64,000 nt of DNA from Limnoperna fortunei. Taxonomy: Eukaryota > Mollusca > Bivalvia > Mytilida > Modiolidae. Position 1 is the first letter of the stretch. Each line of letters starts with the position of its first letter. Shown here piece by piece: positions 24,773 to 36,800 of this stretch. The stretch spans positions 55,622,964-55,686,963 of the forward strand of contig OX104117.1 in the NCBI GenBank assembly GCA_944474755.1. The letters run 5' to 3'. The notes under the pieces were generated by a model, which made no database searches, was not told the DNA's origin, and worked only from the letters and a program-made list of their open reading frames with translations. A program made the translations under genes and the position numbers.

Positions 24773-25951
24773 CTACCGAAATGAAGAAATGGAATTAGAA
24801 CGTACACCTAAGTTTTTCTTCAGTGTGCTGTTGACTGCTGTACTTTTACTAAACACTGGCACAAAAGGTTTAGATAAAGTACCATTCTGTGTAAAACTCT
24901 GATATCTACTACCAGTTGTTGTTTCCCATTTAAAGAAACCACATCCTGAATTACTACTGGTGGCACTGTTATAATTAGAACTGCCACAAGTGAAGAAAAA
25001 TCGTCCTAGATTAGGTCCCGGTGTCTGTGCCATCCTCCTTTTGGACCGTTTACCACATTTACACAATGGTGGTGTTCCCATCATGCCAGAAGAATTCTTA
25101 TTACATTGTACAGATGAGTCTGATGGTGTTCTTAGCTGTATAACTGAAGGTGTTTTGAATGACCCAGATAAAGGTGTTCTAGAGTTTGATGGTGTAGTCA
25201 ATGACACTGATGAAGGTGTTTTAAAACTATTTGGTTTATGGGATGGTGTTTTCATTGCTGAAGATGAACAGTTTAAAGGTTTTCCTGATCCTGTCGACTG
25301 AGTTGTTGAAAGCTGTTTACTGGAAACTGGATGACTACCAAATGACAGAGGAGTTTTGAAATGTCCAGAAGACTGTGGTTGATTACTTGTGTTGAATCTT
25401 CTGTCAGAAGGGGGTGTTTTTTGTTCAGATACATTAGAAATTTCAACTTTACCAGGACAATTTCTTTCATTTTTTAAAATGGTAATTTTTGCATCATGTT
25501 TCTGTGATTTACACTGAACTGGAACATTAACACTGATATCTACTAGTACATTTTTAATGGAAGATGATGATCTACAAATGAAAGCATCTTTTGGCTCTTC
25601 TGAATCCACATAGATGTCTGATGGATCAAATTTTCCTGGTAAAATTCTCTTTGCAATTGTTTTTACTGGTCTTGAACTTTTTAACTCTGATTTACTATTT
25701 CCAGATCTCGGATTAGGCACAGGTATCCTACTTTTTCTTTTTCGTTCTGGAGTTTCCATGGTAACCTGACATAAAATGTCAATTTCTTGGCTATTGGCAA
25801 TGACATCATTCAGATCATCATCAAAATGCAAGTCACCTGGAGGTTCAGGATCTTCAATTTGCTTTTGCCTTTTGTGCTGAGGACTTTTTGATGGTGTAAG
25901 TTGTTTTTTGCTATTCACCGGTAAATACTTCTGCCCCTCATTACCATTATC
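24773..25951 (-). CDS. ERI2: ERI2 terminal coding exon: TP-rich linker and GRF zinc finger
   Basis: A single 1179-nt exon runs from acceptor TTTTTTCAG|GAT to TAG at 24775-24773 (residues 243-634). The linker is low complexity, rich in Ser, Thr, Pro and Lys, with a basic stretch (PERKRKSR, about 309-317) that could be a nuclear localisation signal. Residues 440-520 hold a series of FKTP, MKTP and RTP motifs. Residues 537-585 form a GRF-type zinc finger: C-x-C, a central PNLGRFFFTC and a C-terminal GCGFFKW. In other proteins this finger binds single-stranded nucleic acid. A possible poly(A) signal (AATAAA on the minus strand) lies at 24450-24445. Confidence 0.93.
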   Translation of the reverse strand, partial: DNGNEGQKYLPVNSKKQLTPSKSPQHKRQKQIEDPEPPGDLHFDDDLNDVIANSQEIDILCQVTMETPERKRKSRIPVPNPRSGNSKSELKSSRPVKTIAKRILPGKFDPSDIYVDSEEPKDAFICRSSSSIKNVLVDISVNVPVQCKSQKHDAKITILKNERNCPGKVEISNVSEQKTPPSDRRFNTSNQPQSSGHFKTPLSFGSHPVSSKQLSTTQSTGSGKPLNCSSSAMKTPSHKPNSFKTPSSVSLTTPSNSRTPLSGSFKTPSVIQLRTPSDSSVQCNKNSSGMMGTPPLCKCGKRSKRRMAQTPGPNLGRFFFTCGSSNYNSATSSNSGCGFFKWETTTGSRYQSFTQNGTLSKPFVPVFSKSTAVNSTLKKNLGVRSNSISSFR

Positions 25952-27794
25952 CTGAAAAAATCATTCTCAAACAATATTGAAGAGATTAAAATAAGGAAAC
26001 TAATAGATTATGAATTAGATGTAAAGAACAGAAAGAATAAATCAATTTGGATTAGTGTCCAGTTTAACTGAAGATGGTTTCAGTATTTTACAATGTGCTC
26101 AGTGTTATTATTTTGCATGCATGCTAATACTAATACTCAAATAATTTTGTTAAGAATTGCACGACTGAAAATGACTTCTAAATGATTTTTTTTCAATACC
26201 CTTAACATTAATTAAATAAAAGAGAAAGCATATTTCTGCTTACTCTACAGGTAACAAGTATCCATAATTTTACTAAGTTATGACTTGCTGATTAAAAACA
26301 AGAACAGTGTTCCAATGTCCACTGCAGAGGCAGATATTGAATCTTTCCACAGGCAAGTAATTTTTCAGCTGTTCAAAGTTAGACAGACAGGAGGACATAA
26401 TATAACTGTTTGTGCTGTCAATTCAACTCATTGTTCTGATATTGTTAAAATAAATCTCTTCTCTTCAAATGATAAATTGTAAATTATAAATTAAAAAAAT
26501 CTCACTAATCAAAAGTTAGATAAAAGATTTATCCCACATGAAATAAACTTTTATGCTTTATTATGCTTATGGTTATACATAACTTCTATATATGGAAAAA
26601 CAAGTGTGGACACAGAAAAACGTCTCGCCTGAATTCCGCATCAGTAACGAAAATAAATTTCGTCATAAGCATTACGTAAATAGCATTAATTATGAGCAGC
26701 GGCCTGTATACCAATTATTGTCACCATACTATGCATAGTTACAGAGGAACTGTCCTAATACAAAAACTTAAACGAAGTCGCTGAACCGTTAAATTGAGGT
26801 CAAGGTCAGGTGACACCTTCCAGACAATCATTTACTATTCATCAGCAACCTATATACCAAATATTGTCATCCTACCATGCTTGGTTACAGGGGAACAGCA
26901 GTAACCTAAAAACTTTAACGTAGTCACTGGACCGTGAAATTGAGGTCAAGGTCAAATGGCACCTACCAGACAGTCATGTACTAGTCATCAGCAACCTATA
27001 TACCAAATATTGTCATCCTACCATGTGTAGTTACAGAGGAACTGTCGTAACCCAAAAACTTTAACGTAGTCGCTGGACCGTGAAATTGAGGTCAAGGTCA
27101 GGTGACACCTACCAGACAGTCATGTACTAGTCATCAGCAACCTATACACCAAATATTGTCATCCTACCATGTGTAGTTATAGAGGAACTGTCATAACCCA
27201 AAAACTTTAACGTAGTCGCTGGACCGTGAAATTGAGGTCAAGGTCAGGTGACACCTACCAGACAGTCATGTACTAGTCATCAGCAACCTATACACCAAAT
27301 ATTGTCATCCTACCATGCGTAGTTACAGAGGAACTGTCGTAACCCAAAAACTTTAACGTAGTCGCTGGACCGTGAAATTGAGGTCAAGGTCAGGTGACAC
27401 CTACCAGACAGTCATGTACTAGTCATCAGCAACCTATACACCAAATATTGTCATCCTACCATGCGTAGTTACAGAGGAACTGTCGTAACCCAAAAACTTT
27501 AACGTAGTCGCTGGACCGTGAAATTGAGGTCAAGGTCAGGTGACACCTACCAGACAGTCATGTACTAGTCATCAGCAACCTATACACCAAATATTGTCAT
27601 CCTACCATGCGTAGTTACAGAGGAACTGTCGTAACCCAAAAACTTTAACGTAGTCGCTGGACCGTGAAATTGAGGTCAAGGTCAGGTGACAGGTGACTGA
27701 CTGGCAAGTACTCATCATAAGCTACCTCTGGACCAAATTTGATGGACCTAGGGCTTGGGCTTACAAAGATATGAAGCAAGATGTCAAGTGTTTA

Positions 27795-27827
<33 letters not shown>

Positions 27828-30800
27828 ATTCCCATACATATGTCTCGCCTCCAGCGACTTTCGTCGCAGGCGAGACAAAAAGTCTTCTTTTCTGTTTCTT
27901 TGACCCAAACTTTAGGAAATAAGTTGGTAGATAGGTAGTTTTTTAATTTATTAACTAAACTGGGTTTGTTTATTTAGAGATATTCTTACTTTTGTCATTA
28001 TATTTTGAGGGTATTTTTGCACCTTCCTGTATCCAACAACGTTTAATGGTAAATCACAACTCACTTATGTAAGGTAATTAATTACTGGAGTACAGGTTTA
28101 GATATAAATCACTGGATATGTATTAAAATGAAACGTTTCTGACAGGTCACTATGGCATAATGGTAAAAGGTGATACTCATTTTTAATTCTGACTAAGACA
28201 GCACCTAAGTAGTAAGGAACATTCGAATGATAACAGTATTTCACAAGAAGGAGTTTGTTTTATCTATATTGTTAGATATTTACTTGTCATACCCCCTTCA
28301 GAGTCTTTGTAATGTTCATAATACATCCATCTTTTATCATCCTGAAAGCTAATATTGCTGTATTTCTGGAATCATGAAGACCTGAAAATGACAGATATAG
28401 TTCTTGAAGACTGGTTTTTGTTCTTGTATGAGGCGAGTTTATGGAAGCTCTATTTAAGAAATAAGAAAAGACATTGGCAGAGACATTTAATTTCAATTTT
28501 TTGCTATATAGACATTGTCTACAAAATAACTGTAAGTTAGGCGATTACTTACACTTTTCCAAAAACAATTAAAATGTAGAAGACATAGGCAGGCTGGGGA
28601 TTCAAGAAGTCACCTACATCTTCAAAGCCCCTAGCTTTGAAACCAAATGATGCAAAATCCTGCGTTACGTAACATTCTGAACACTAAATGTAACCCTTGA
28701 AAAGACCACTTTTAGGTGACAAAAAGAAAAAATTTGTGTAAAACGGGATTGCTACAATAATTTAGATCTTCTTGATTTGTTAATAAAGGTTTGATTTTAA
28801 ATTCAATACCATTTTGCTCGCCATTCTTTTAGTATTAATTCTATCGACTCTCCATACTGGTTTCTTCCATGGCTTTTGAAGCTGCGACCACATAAAATTG
28901 AATGACAATGAGAATTCGCTTCATAGAAAGTTACCTCTGATTGCAAATTGTACAACAATAACAGCAAAATATAGGCACCAAATCCAACAAAGTTTAGAAA
29001 ATAAAGCTAGTTAAGGGCAGTACAGAACTTACAGCAGAAGAAAAAAGTCAATTTAATGGATTTACAAAATGGATTAGCATTACTGCAACTTAATAACATG
29101 AAAAAATTAATTATTTGGCATGTACTCATACAAGGCATTCTGGTTTTGTTCAGTTATATTTTTGTGGCAAACAATTTGGAACTGCCCACCACAACAGAAC
29201 AATTCAAAGTGCCTTTTCAGAATGCCATATATGTTTTTTTTAATACAGACCTGAAATAAGTATTATTAATAGTGAAGCAATTTAAAAGTTTGCACATTTA
29301 ATAGATTAAAGATATTTAATCCGCTGCACACCAACTTTCAGGGTTGAACTGTAGGTTATGTGCATTATATAAAACTGATATGCTGTATTTTTAACTAACT
29401 TAAAAAAAAAATTTTAATAGAAGAAGGGGTGTAACAACGTCCAGATTTGAACTGATGGGGCAGTTCTTCACTTGTCTAGGCACAAAGCTTACCCAGGTCA
29501 TTTGTGCATACGTCAATCATGGTTGATCGTTTTGAAGAAATATCCGAGGATCTTTTAATTTTTGTATTATTTGTTAGGTACTGAACATTAAATGAAACAG
29601 TATTTTTATTTCCAAATCAATTCTATAGCTGACATCATCATATATAAAGTATAAATTTGTCCATTTGTCCTCAAGACAACCAGCTTACAGTTAGCATGCT
29701 ATAAGTTAAAAGCACTATTATATATATAAAAGTTGTAATGATTCAGAATTTTTTGTGTAATTGTTTTACCTGAATGTTCTCGTCCTTCAAAATCTATACC
29801 AACATCTTTTAAGGCTCCATTTAATCCATTAGGTTTTCTACCATAAAATTTCTATTAATACAATAAAGAAATATAAAAATACCGATCAGAATATGTTTTA
29901 AAAATAAACTGTCATCTCTCAAACAGCATTTTTTGTCACAATGACTGTTACATAAGTCTCAAATCAGTTGGTTGGCCATCTAGATGTGATAGATTGAGAA
30001 TTCCAGAGACGGATTATCTATCAATATAATTGATCACTCTTTTTATGAGCTTGTATACAGTGCTTGCTTCTAAAACATAAAAACTTAAGTCAAAGAACAT
30101 AAAAACCAGGTCAGTTTACATCAATTTTTTTCATTAATTATGTTTCAAATTAAATTTTAAAATGATAATGAATTTATATGAAAAAGAATGGAATTATGAA
30201 AATATAAAGAAAATATATTTATAAAATATTTGAAGAATACAAATCTTTACTTTTTGAATATGTCTAAATACAGTTTGGCGTTTTGTGATGTATGTTAAAC
30301 CGAGATATAAATAAACTGATTTAAGTCCCACTAAACTGGGCGAATTTGGCAAAAAGTTACTTTTCTGGGACCTAGAATCGCAATACAGCACCTCAAAAGC
30401 ATACATGTACATGTAGTTCAAGTCATACTGATATAATGATTTTATAAAAAAAATTTGGAATGTTTATTTGATTTGACTAAAGTCAACAAGGCTGTCTTCA
30501 TACCGACTTATACAAGGGTCAACAGCAAAATGCCAGTTTTTAAAGCCCAAAAAGACACCCGACACCCCCCCCCCCCCACTTATATGCCGATCGACTTTTA
30601 CATGAGCATTTACGGTATAGCACATAATAAAAAATGGTAACAGTTTGATAAACAAACAATTTAAATTGGTTTGACTCTTAATCTTCTTTAAGACATTTTT
30701 CTTTAATAACTATATATAAGCGGCAATTGAAAGAATAAAGATAATTTATAATTATTGACCTCATGATAATTTCTGTTGATGGGTGTCCCATGAAGCAGTT

Positions 30801-33800
30801 TGGTTTCAGCGCAGCTTTGCACAAGTGGATCAGAAGAATTATATCTAGGTTTAATGTAATGTTATTTTATTTATTTTCTTTGAACGTTTTTTGATCATAA
30901 CAAAATTATAGGAACATCTGATGTATACAATAACTTCAGTGCTTGACCCACAGAGCAGCCCAGCGCATCCCTGTGTGGCGGATAGGGGAGACCCTCTCGT
31001 TGGGGGGTTGTCAGGTCATAATATGGAAAGCCTGACCGCGGACCGTAGTGGGTAACGTGTTTGGAGAGTGCCATGCTCCTTGCACGATAAAGACCCCTTT
31101 TGTAGATTTAGAAAAAGAGTAGGCTCATTGTAGCCACTACAAAAGGCTAAATTCTCCGACCCTACCCAAAACTCCATACTTTTACAGTGGCAGTCAAAAC
31201 TGTATTCCCTGTGACCCATCCCACCCCCATTTTCGTTGATTTATTGTTTGTTAACTTGTTCCCGTCCTGAATATAGCTGAAATACTGCTCGCTGGACATA
31301 AAGCAGACATCCAATCAATCAATCATGTATGATGTTTATGTCTTCCTCCATACAAATATTTTTAATTCTATTTGTTTTGTTAACACCCTGAATGGTACAA
31401 GTACTGAAGTAGATAGAAAAATAGTTTTTATATATGGCACTTTTTTCAGTGATTAATTGGTAAAGTTGCTGCTTTATGTTATTGCTTACCAAGAATAATA
31501 ATGAAAAAGAAAAAAAACTTAATCCAAGTTTGTTATGGTTTGCAAACACAAGAAATAGCTGTGGAAATTACAAAATATCAAAATATTAGATGTAAATAAA
31601 AAAAATAAGTATTTCATAACTGTGAAATTAAGTACAGTGAAACTTCTCTAAACCGGACCCTCACAAAACCGGTTTCCCCTTAAAACCGGCCGTTTTAAAA
31701 AGTCCCGGCCATTTTCCATTGGAGTCAATGCATATTATCTTCACAAAACCGGCCACCTCTACAAACTGGATACCGGCCACTTTTTTAAAGTTTTGCTTTA
31801 ATTAACCAAGTAAATTTCACCCCACTTTACCGGCCAGTTATAAAACTTACCTGTCATCAATCATCGAAATACAGGAAATCATTATGTAATTTAAAGTCGT
31901 ACATCAACAAGTTCACCTGTGGGGGGCCTTAATTAGTGTAAAGTGTTGTGTACACAAACTAGCACTAATCCGTGTCAATCAGTTAACATGTTTTGAGTAC
32001 CTGTACACATGATGATCATTCAATGGTAATTTATGACATTCAAGTGTGATCTTTGTCCAAGCCAATAAATTATGGTTTAAATAAATAGATATAATTTTAT
32101 CAGTATGCCTTTGAACTCATTTTAATGAAAAACAACGCTAAACACCACGCAAATAAACGAAGCATGTGGCCTACGTGTGTTTACATCCGGTAAATCGGCT
32201 CATGAATATTAATGAGATGATTGTAAAAATCGAAACATGTGCTTGCTTTCGTTTGGAATATTTCTTACAACAGGACGTAATTTTTCTTCAATTATACTAG
32301 TTGTATAATCATTATTTGATATTTAGCTAAAATTTACAATGAAATTCAAAAATGTTTAGTCTTTTAATACACGGAAGACCATGCGTAATGTTCAGTTGGA
32401 AGATACGGAAAATAACGTTACTGAAAGTGGTTTGGTTTGCTGTACAAGCTGAATCACCAAACGCGAGTGATCTATTGTTTTTTTTGTTAGAAGTGAACAT
32501 TATTCAGCGGCATTGCAAATGAATTTTTTTTTAACTCTCTCAAATGAAACATGCTGTGATAACTTAACAATAAAGTAAAATTGATTAAGGACCTTGACTA
32601 TGTACCCAATAGGGCGGTAACTGAAAATCACGGTAGATTTCACTAAACCGGCCACCCCTGTAAACCGGCCATTTTCCTCTGTCCCAGTGGCGGCCGGTTT
32701 AGAGAAGTTTCACTGTATATTTATGGTTTCCCTGACTTCTCCCCAGAGTTTCCCTGAAGACTCCCTGTCAAGGCCTCACTGCTCCCCATTTGGTTGTCAG
32801 GAAGAAGTTGCTTCTCCCTACTTTTTTAGTGTTGTGAACCCTGTGGATTACAACTGGTCAATTGCTGTTAATAACTGCAAAATTCACGCAAACTGGTAAA
32901 GAATTAATGTTACCAATTACTTGGCAAAGGTGGAAATTATACCTGGGGACATTACAACTTCCTTTCACAAAAACAACCTACACAACTTAGGGCTTTTCTA
33001 GAAAAAAAATTTACAGGGGGGTCAGAACTCAACTCAAAAAATGGGGTACCCCCACTAAAATTTTTAATTTTTTTTAGAGGCACAACCTTTGTTTTTATGG
33101 AAAGTACCCCCCCACGTATAAAACAAAATTGATTATAGTCAATTTTACCGTGTCTGTCCAACGGGTTTTGCCTGACAGAATAGAATACTGCTTACCGCGT
33201 ATGCTCGAGTTTATGGTCCTTGTGTAGATCTCATGTTACACTTTTTGAAATCAACAATTATTTTCCACAGTTAATCGTAGCTCTGAAATGCGGCTGAATT
33301 TTCATTTGGATACAGCGATTTTCCATACTAAATTTTGACCTTATTTTGATCGGATGTGTACGTTAGGAAAATTCCATTGTTGTCTATTCGAAATCCTTCG
33401 GGTAATGTCGTCTGCAGTTAAGGCGGGAAAAGTCTCGCGGTTTGTCCGAATACCATTGAACGTCACGAAAGCAGACGAACGTTTGTAAACAACATTAGAC
33501 CCCTTTAGAAACAAAAATGGCTGACTTCCTATGGAAATTCGATTTATCAAAATGAAAATTCAGCCGCATTTCAAAACGCCGATTAACTGTGAAAAATAAT
33601 GATTGATTTCAAAAAGTGTAATATGAGATCTACACAAGGACCATAAACTCGACCATACGCGGTAAGCAGTATTCTATTTTGTCAGGCAAAACCCGTTGGA
33701 CAGACACGGTAAAATTGACTATAAGGGTAACTTTATTATTGTGCATCAATATATATATATATATATTGATGCACAATAATAAAGTTTCCCTTAAATTTAT

Positions 33801-36800
33801 CTGAATATTGTGTTAGGCCGTTGGTATTTTACCAACGGCAACCATCGTCAACACTCAATTCTTCAATGTTCAGACTGCAAAGTGGTTGCATTTTCTGTAT
33901 CCTCTGGCTTTTACAACATCTGGTTAATGAGAGAGCAGAGCAATATAGAAAACTGACAACCAGTCCCATTGGAACTTTCGGGTGTAAACCATTCAAAAGT
34001 TTTTGATAATCGGTTATTCCCCTTGCATTAATTCCAACAAAATTGTAAGTCCAAAATCGTGCAGACGTTGCCAAAAGCACAGCATTTGGCCAAATAGAAA
34101 AAGAAAAACACAGACAACCGCGATTATTTTAATAATCGCGAACCTACACCCACCAAAACAGAAATACCCTCAACCCCCCCCTACCAAGGAAAAAAAAACC
34201 TGCGTTCCGACCTACCACCCCCCCCCCCCCCCCCCTGTACATTTTTTCCTGGAAAAGCCCTTACACAAACAACAATAAAATAAAAATCACTTAATATTGA
34301 GTTATACCACTACAAGCTAATGTTCACCTTGTATGTGGCCCTCAGGTCTATCCAACTGTTGAGATGGGTTGGTCTAACAATTTGCTTTCTTCTGCACTCA
34401 TGGTACAAACACACACCCAAGTCCCAATCTACAACACAGAATGTAAAATACAATGTAATGTATGTGGCATCCATCAGGGTTTAAGCTAGGATTTTTGAAC
34501 CATTAGTCACTTTTGCGTGCGACGATTTTTAAGATCTTTATATGTGTGTATATTTATTTATATGTATAAATGCATGCAAGATCATTAATTAATGAATTCA
34601 ATAAACATCAATAAATATTTTATATTTTCTAGCACAATTTTATAATACATATTATGTATTCAATGTAATATTGCCATAGAACATATATTTGAGCAGATTT
34701 AAATGAAAAACTTTTAAAAAGTGATTGCCAAAATATTAATTTTTGTTTTAAATTTTTACAAGTCATTAAATTCTAGAAGCATCGTATTTGCAATCTCCGG
34801 CACCGAGTTCATATCCGCTCCGAAAACTGTCGGTATTATCTTTTGCTTTGAACTGGTTTCCGATAGTATTTTAACCTACGCTATATATATAAAGAAAAAG
34901 CACGCTGGAACCAGCGTAAACAAATGGAGCGTACATGATAAACATGAGGCTATAACAATAATATGGCGATTTCTGACGATAATAGCAATAAAATTAAAAG
35001 GAAATTTAAAACGACTTTTTTCAAAATGACAGAGCAATGATGAACAAGGCGATGTGGGACCACAAAAAGATCGCCCGAGTTGCTATTCAACTCGGCAACT
35101 GGCTATGCTTGATCGCGTGTGACGATGTGTACACAGTAATTAAGTGATTAATTATCAAATAATATCTGGTGGCATGTCTATTACATAATTACTTTGATTG
35201 CCTTGGGTCATAAACTTGTACCTTAGGTATGATGTTCGAATTTATCTACGCTGAGAATGGCGATTTTGATGATGAAAATATTGAAATTTTAAAATTGTAA
35301 GTGGCGAATTACGTTCAAAATATTTTCGTCATTTCTGAAAAGGATTCGCCAATTGCGAAAGTGGCGATCGCTAGCTAAATCACTGATACATTCATGAAAA
35401 TATCCTGTCTAATGTATACAGGAAAGCATTCCGTTAGGGCTACTTCAGAAATAAGTATAGTAATCAACAACACAATTCTGTTTAACTGAAAGCAATAAAT
35501 AATGGGATGACACAAGTTTACATTTGGCATTTTAAAACAGTGCCCTCCAAGCCACCCATCAATTAATAAAGGAATAATAGAAAGACAATATTACTCTGGA
35601 AACTTAAACCGATTCAAATTAATACTGGATTTTAAAACATTAAATCAATAAGAAAATCTTCTGCAAGTTCAAGGTCTATTGAAACTGTACAATTGTACCA
35701 CTTGTGTACTGTCTGTATAAAATAAAAATGCTACTATGTTAATAAAAATGTCAGGTCAGAACAAGGTCCATCATGACAAGTTCTATATCTGAGACTGAGA
35801 CTGTACTGTATTGAGTTATAGTTATCATATACCATTAGTGTAGCAACAGTATCTAAACTATATTATACATGCTTTTTACCTGACCAAGTGACAATAGTTG
35901 CTAGTTTGCATTTATCTGCTGTTTTTGAAAACACGACACCTTTAGTTTCTTTTAGATTATCCAGCCAACGAACAAATTTTCTTATACATAAAGGTAAAGG
36001 TATTCCATTATCTACCTGTTCCTGAAAAAAAAAACATCAGACATGATGAATTGCAGGTAAAATAGGGACAGACTGCATTGTCAGTACTCTAACAAATTTT
36101 TTATCACATTTAGAAAAAAATTTGTAAATATTAAATGACAGTTCAAGCAAGATGATTGACGTTATGATTCATGATTTTTATAGGAGTTATGCCCCTGCTT
36201 AACAGCATACATGTAGTTAGTGTATTGATCTCATTAGATATAAATTAGATATAAATGCAATTTTTATGTTAATATTTCCAGCAAGTTAAAAATTCCTGTA
36301 AATTTTGCCTCTCATAACTTAAAAAAAAATTGGCCTTGTATGCATTTTTGTGTGTGACAGCTGCTTAAGTCAAAGAAACAACTAAGAACGTGAAAAAAAT
36401 TAAAGTTTGTTTTTGCATACCAAAACAATGTTGTTTACTTGACATGGTATATTATACCATATACATGTATAATAAAATTTTTTATTATCATTTTTTATAA
36501 TGTTAATTTCATCATTTGAGTCTTCATTGGTTATGTCAGCTTCATCATCATCATTGTGATTGTCTTCTTCCTGTTCCACTAAATTAATATCCTCTCCAAC
36601 ATTGGTGTCTGCATGAGGTTGCACTAGTACTGTTGAATGCAAGTCGAGTCACCCCCAAGACAACTCGCCACCCGCTATTTCAAGACAAGTGGCCCTCCAT
36701 GTCAAGAAAAGTCGCCCACTAGATAAATTATTCTTTTGAGTTCACAAGAAATACTAGTACGTAATTGTAAATATAATTAGAAAAATACAATAAAAATATA

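Larger units (their letters stand above)
30650..32853 (-). mobile_element. Family D MITE broken by two insertions
   Basis: Pieces at 30650-30900, 31480-31630 and 32718-32853 match the inverted family D copy in order (ATTGAAAGAATAAAGATAAT; GAAATTAAGTA; CCCTGACTTCTCCCCAGAGT). They are separated by a SINE-like repeat and a pogo-like MITE. It lies in ERI2 intron 6. Confidence 0.65.
32987..34266. mobile_element. Inverted-repeat element with nested insert (family P)
   Basis: The left end AGGGCTTTTCTAGAAAAAAA then TTTACAGGGGGGTCAG is mirrored by CCCCTGTACATTTTTTCCTG then GAAAAGCCCT near 34260. A family K element (33120-33730) and several palindromes sit inside. It lies close to ERI2 exon 6. Confidence 0.6.

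Noticed and set aside
24990..25301. 103-codon plus-strand open frame opposite the ERI2 terminal exon
   Set aside because: It is the antisense shadow of the TP-rich linker, with no splice context or family match of its own.
26600..27877. CRISPR-like array
   Set aside because: Monomers are contiguous 146-bp copies without unique spacers, in a eukaryotic intron.
27693..27938. Open frame with a run of arginines in family E copies (also 46779-46970)
   Set aside because: The arginines come from the GCC triplet run of the repeat. The frame is shared by all copies through DNA identity and has no gene context.
33341..33550. Open frame (RSSAFVTFNGIRTNRETFPA) shared with 62090-62311
   Set aside because: The shared peptide is the reading of the family K core. 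The frame is short, its flanks differ between copies, and nothing suggests translation.
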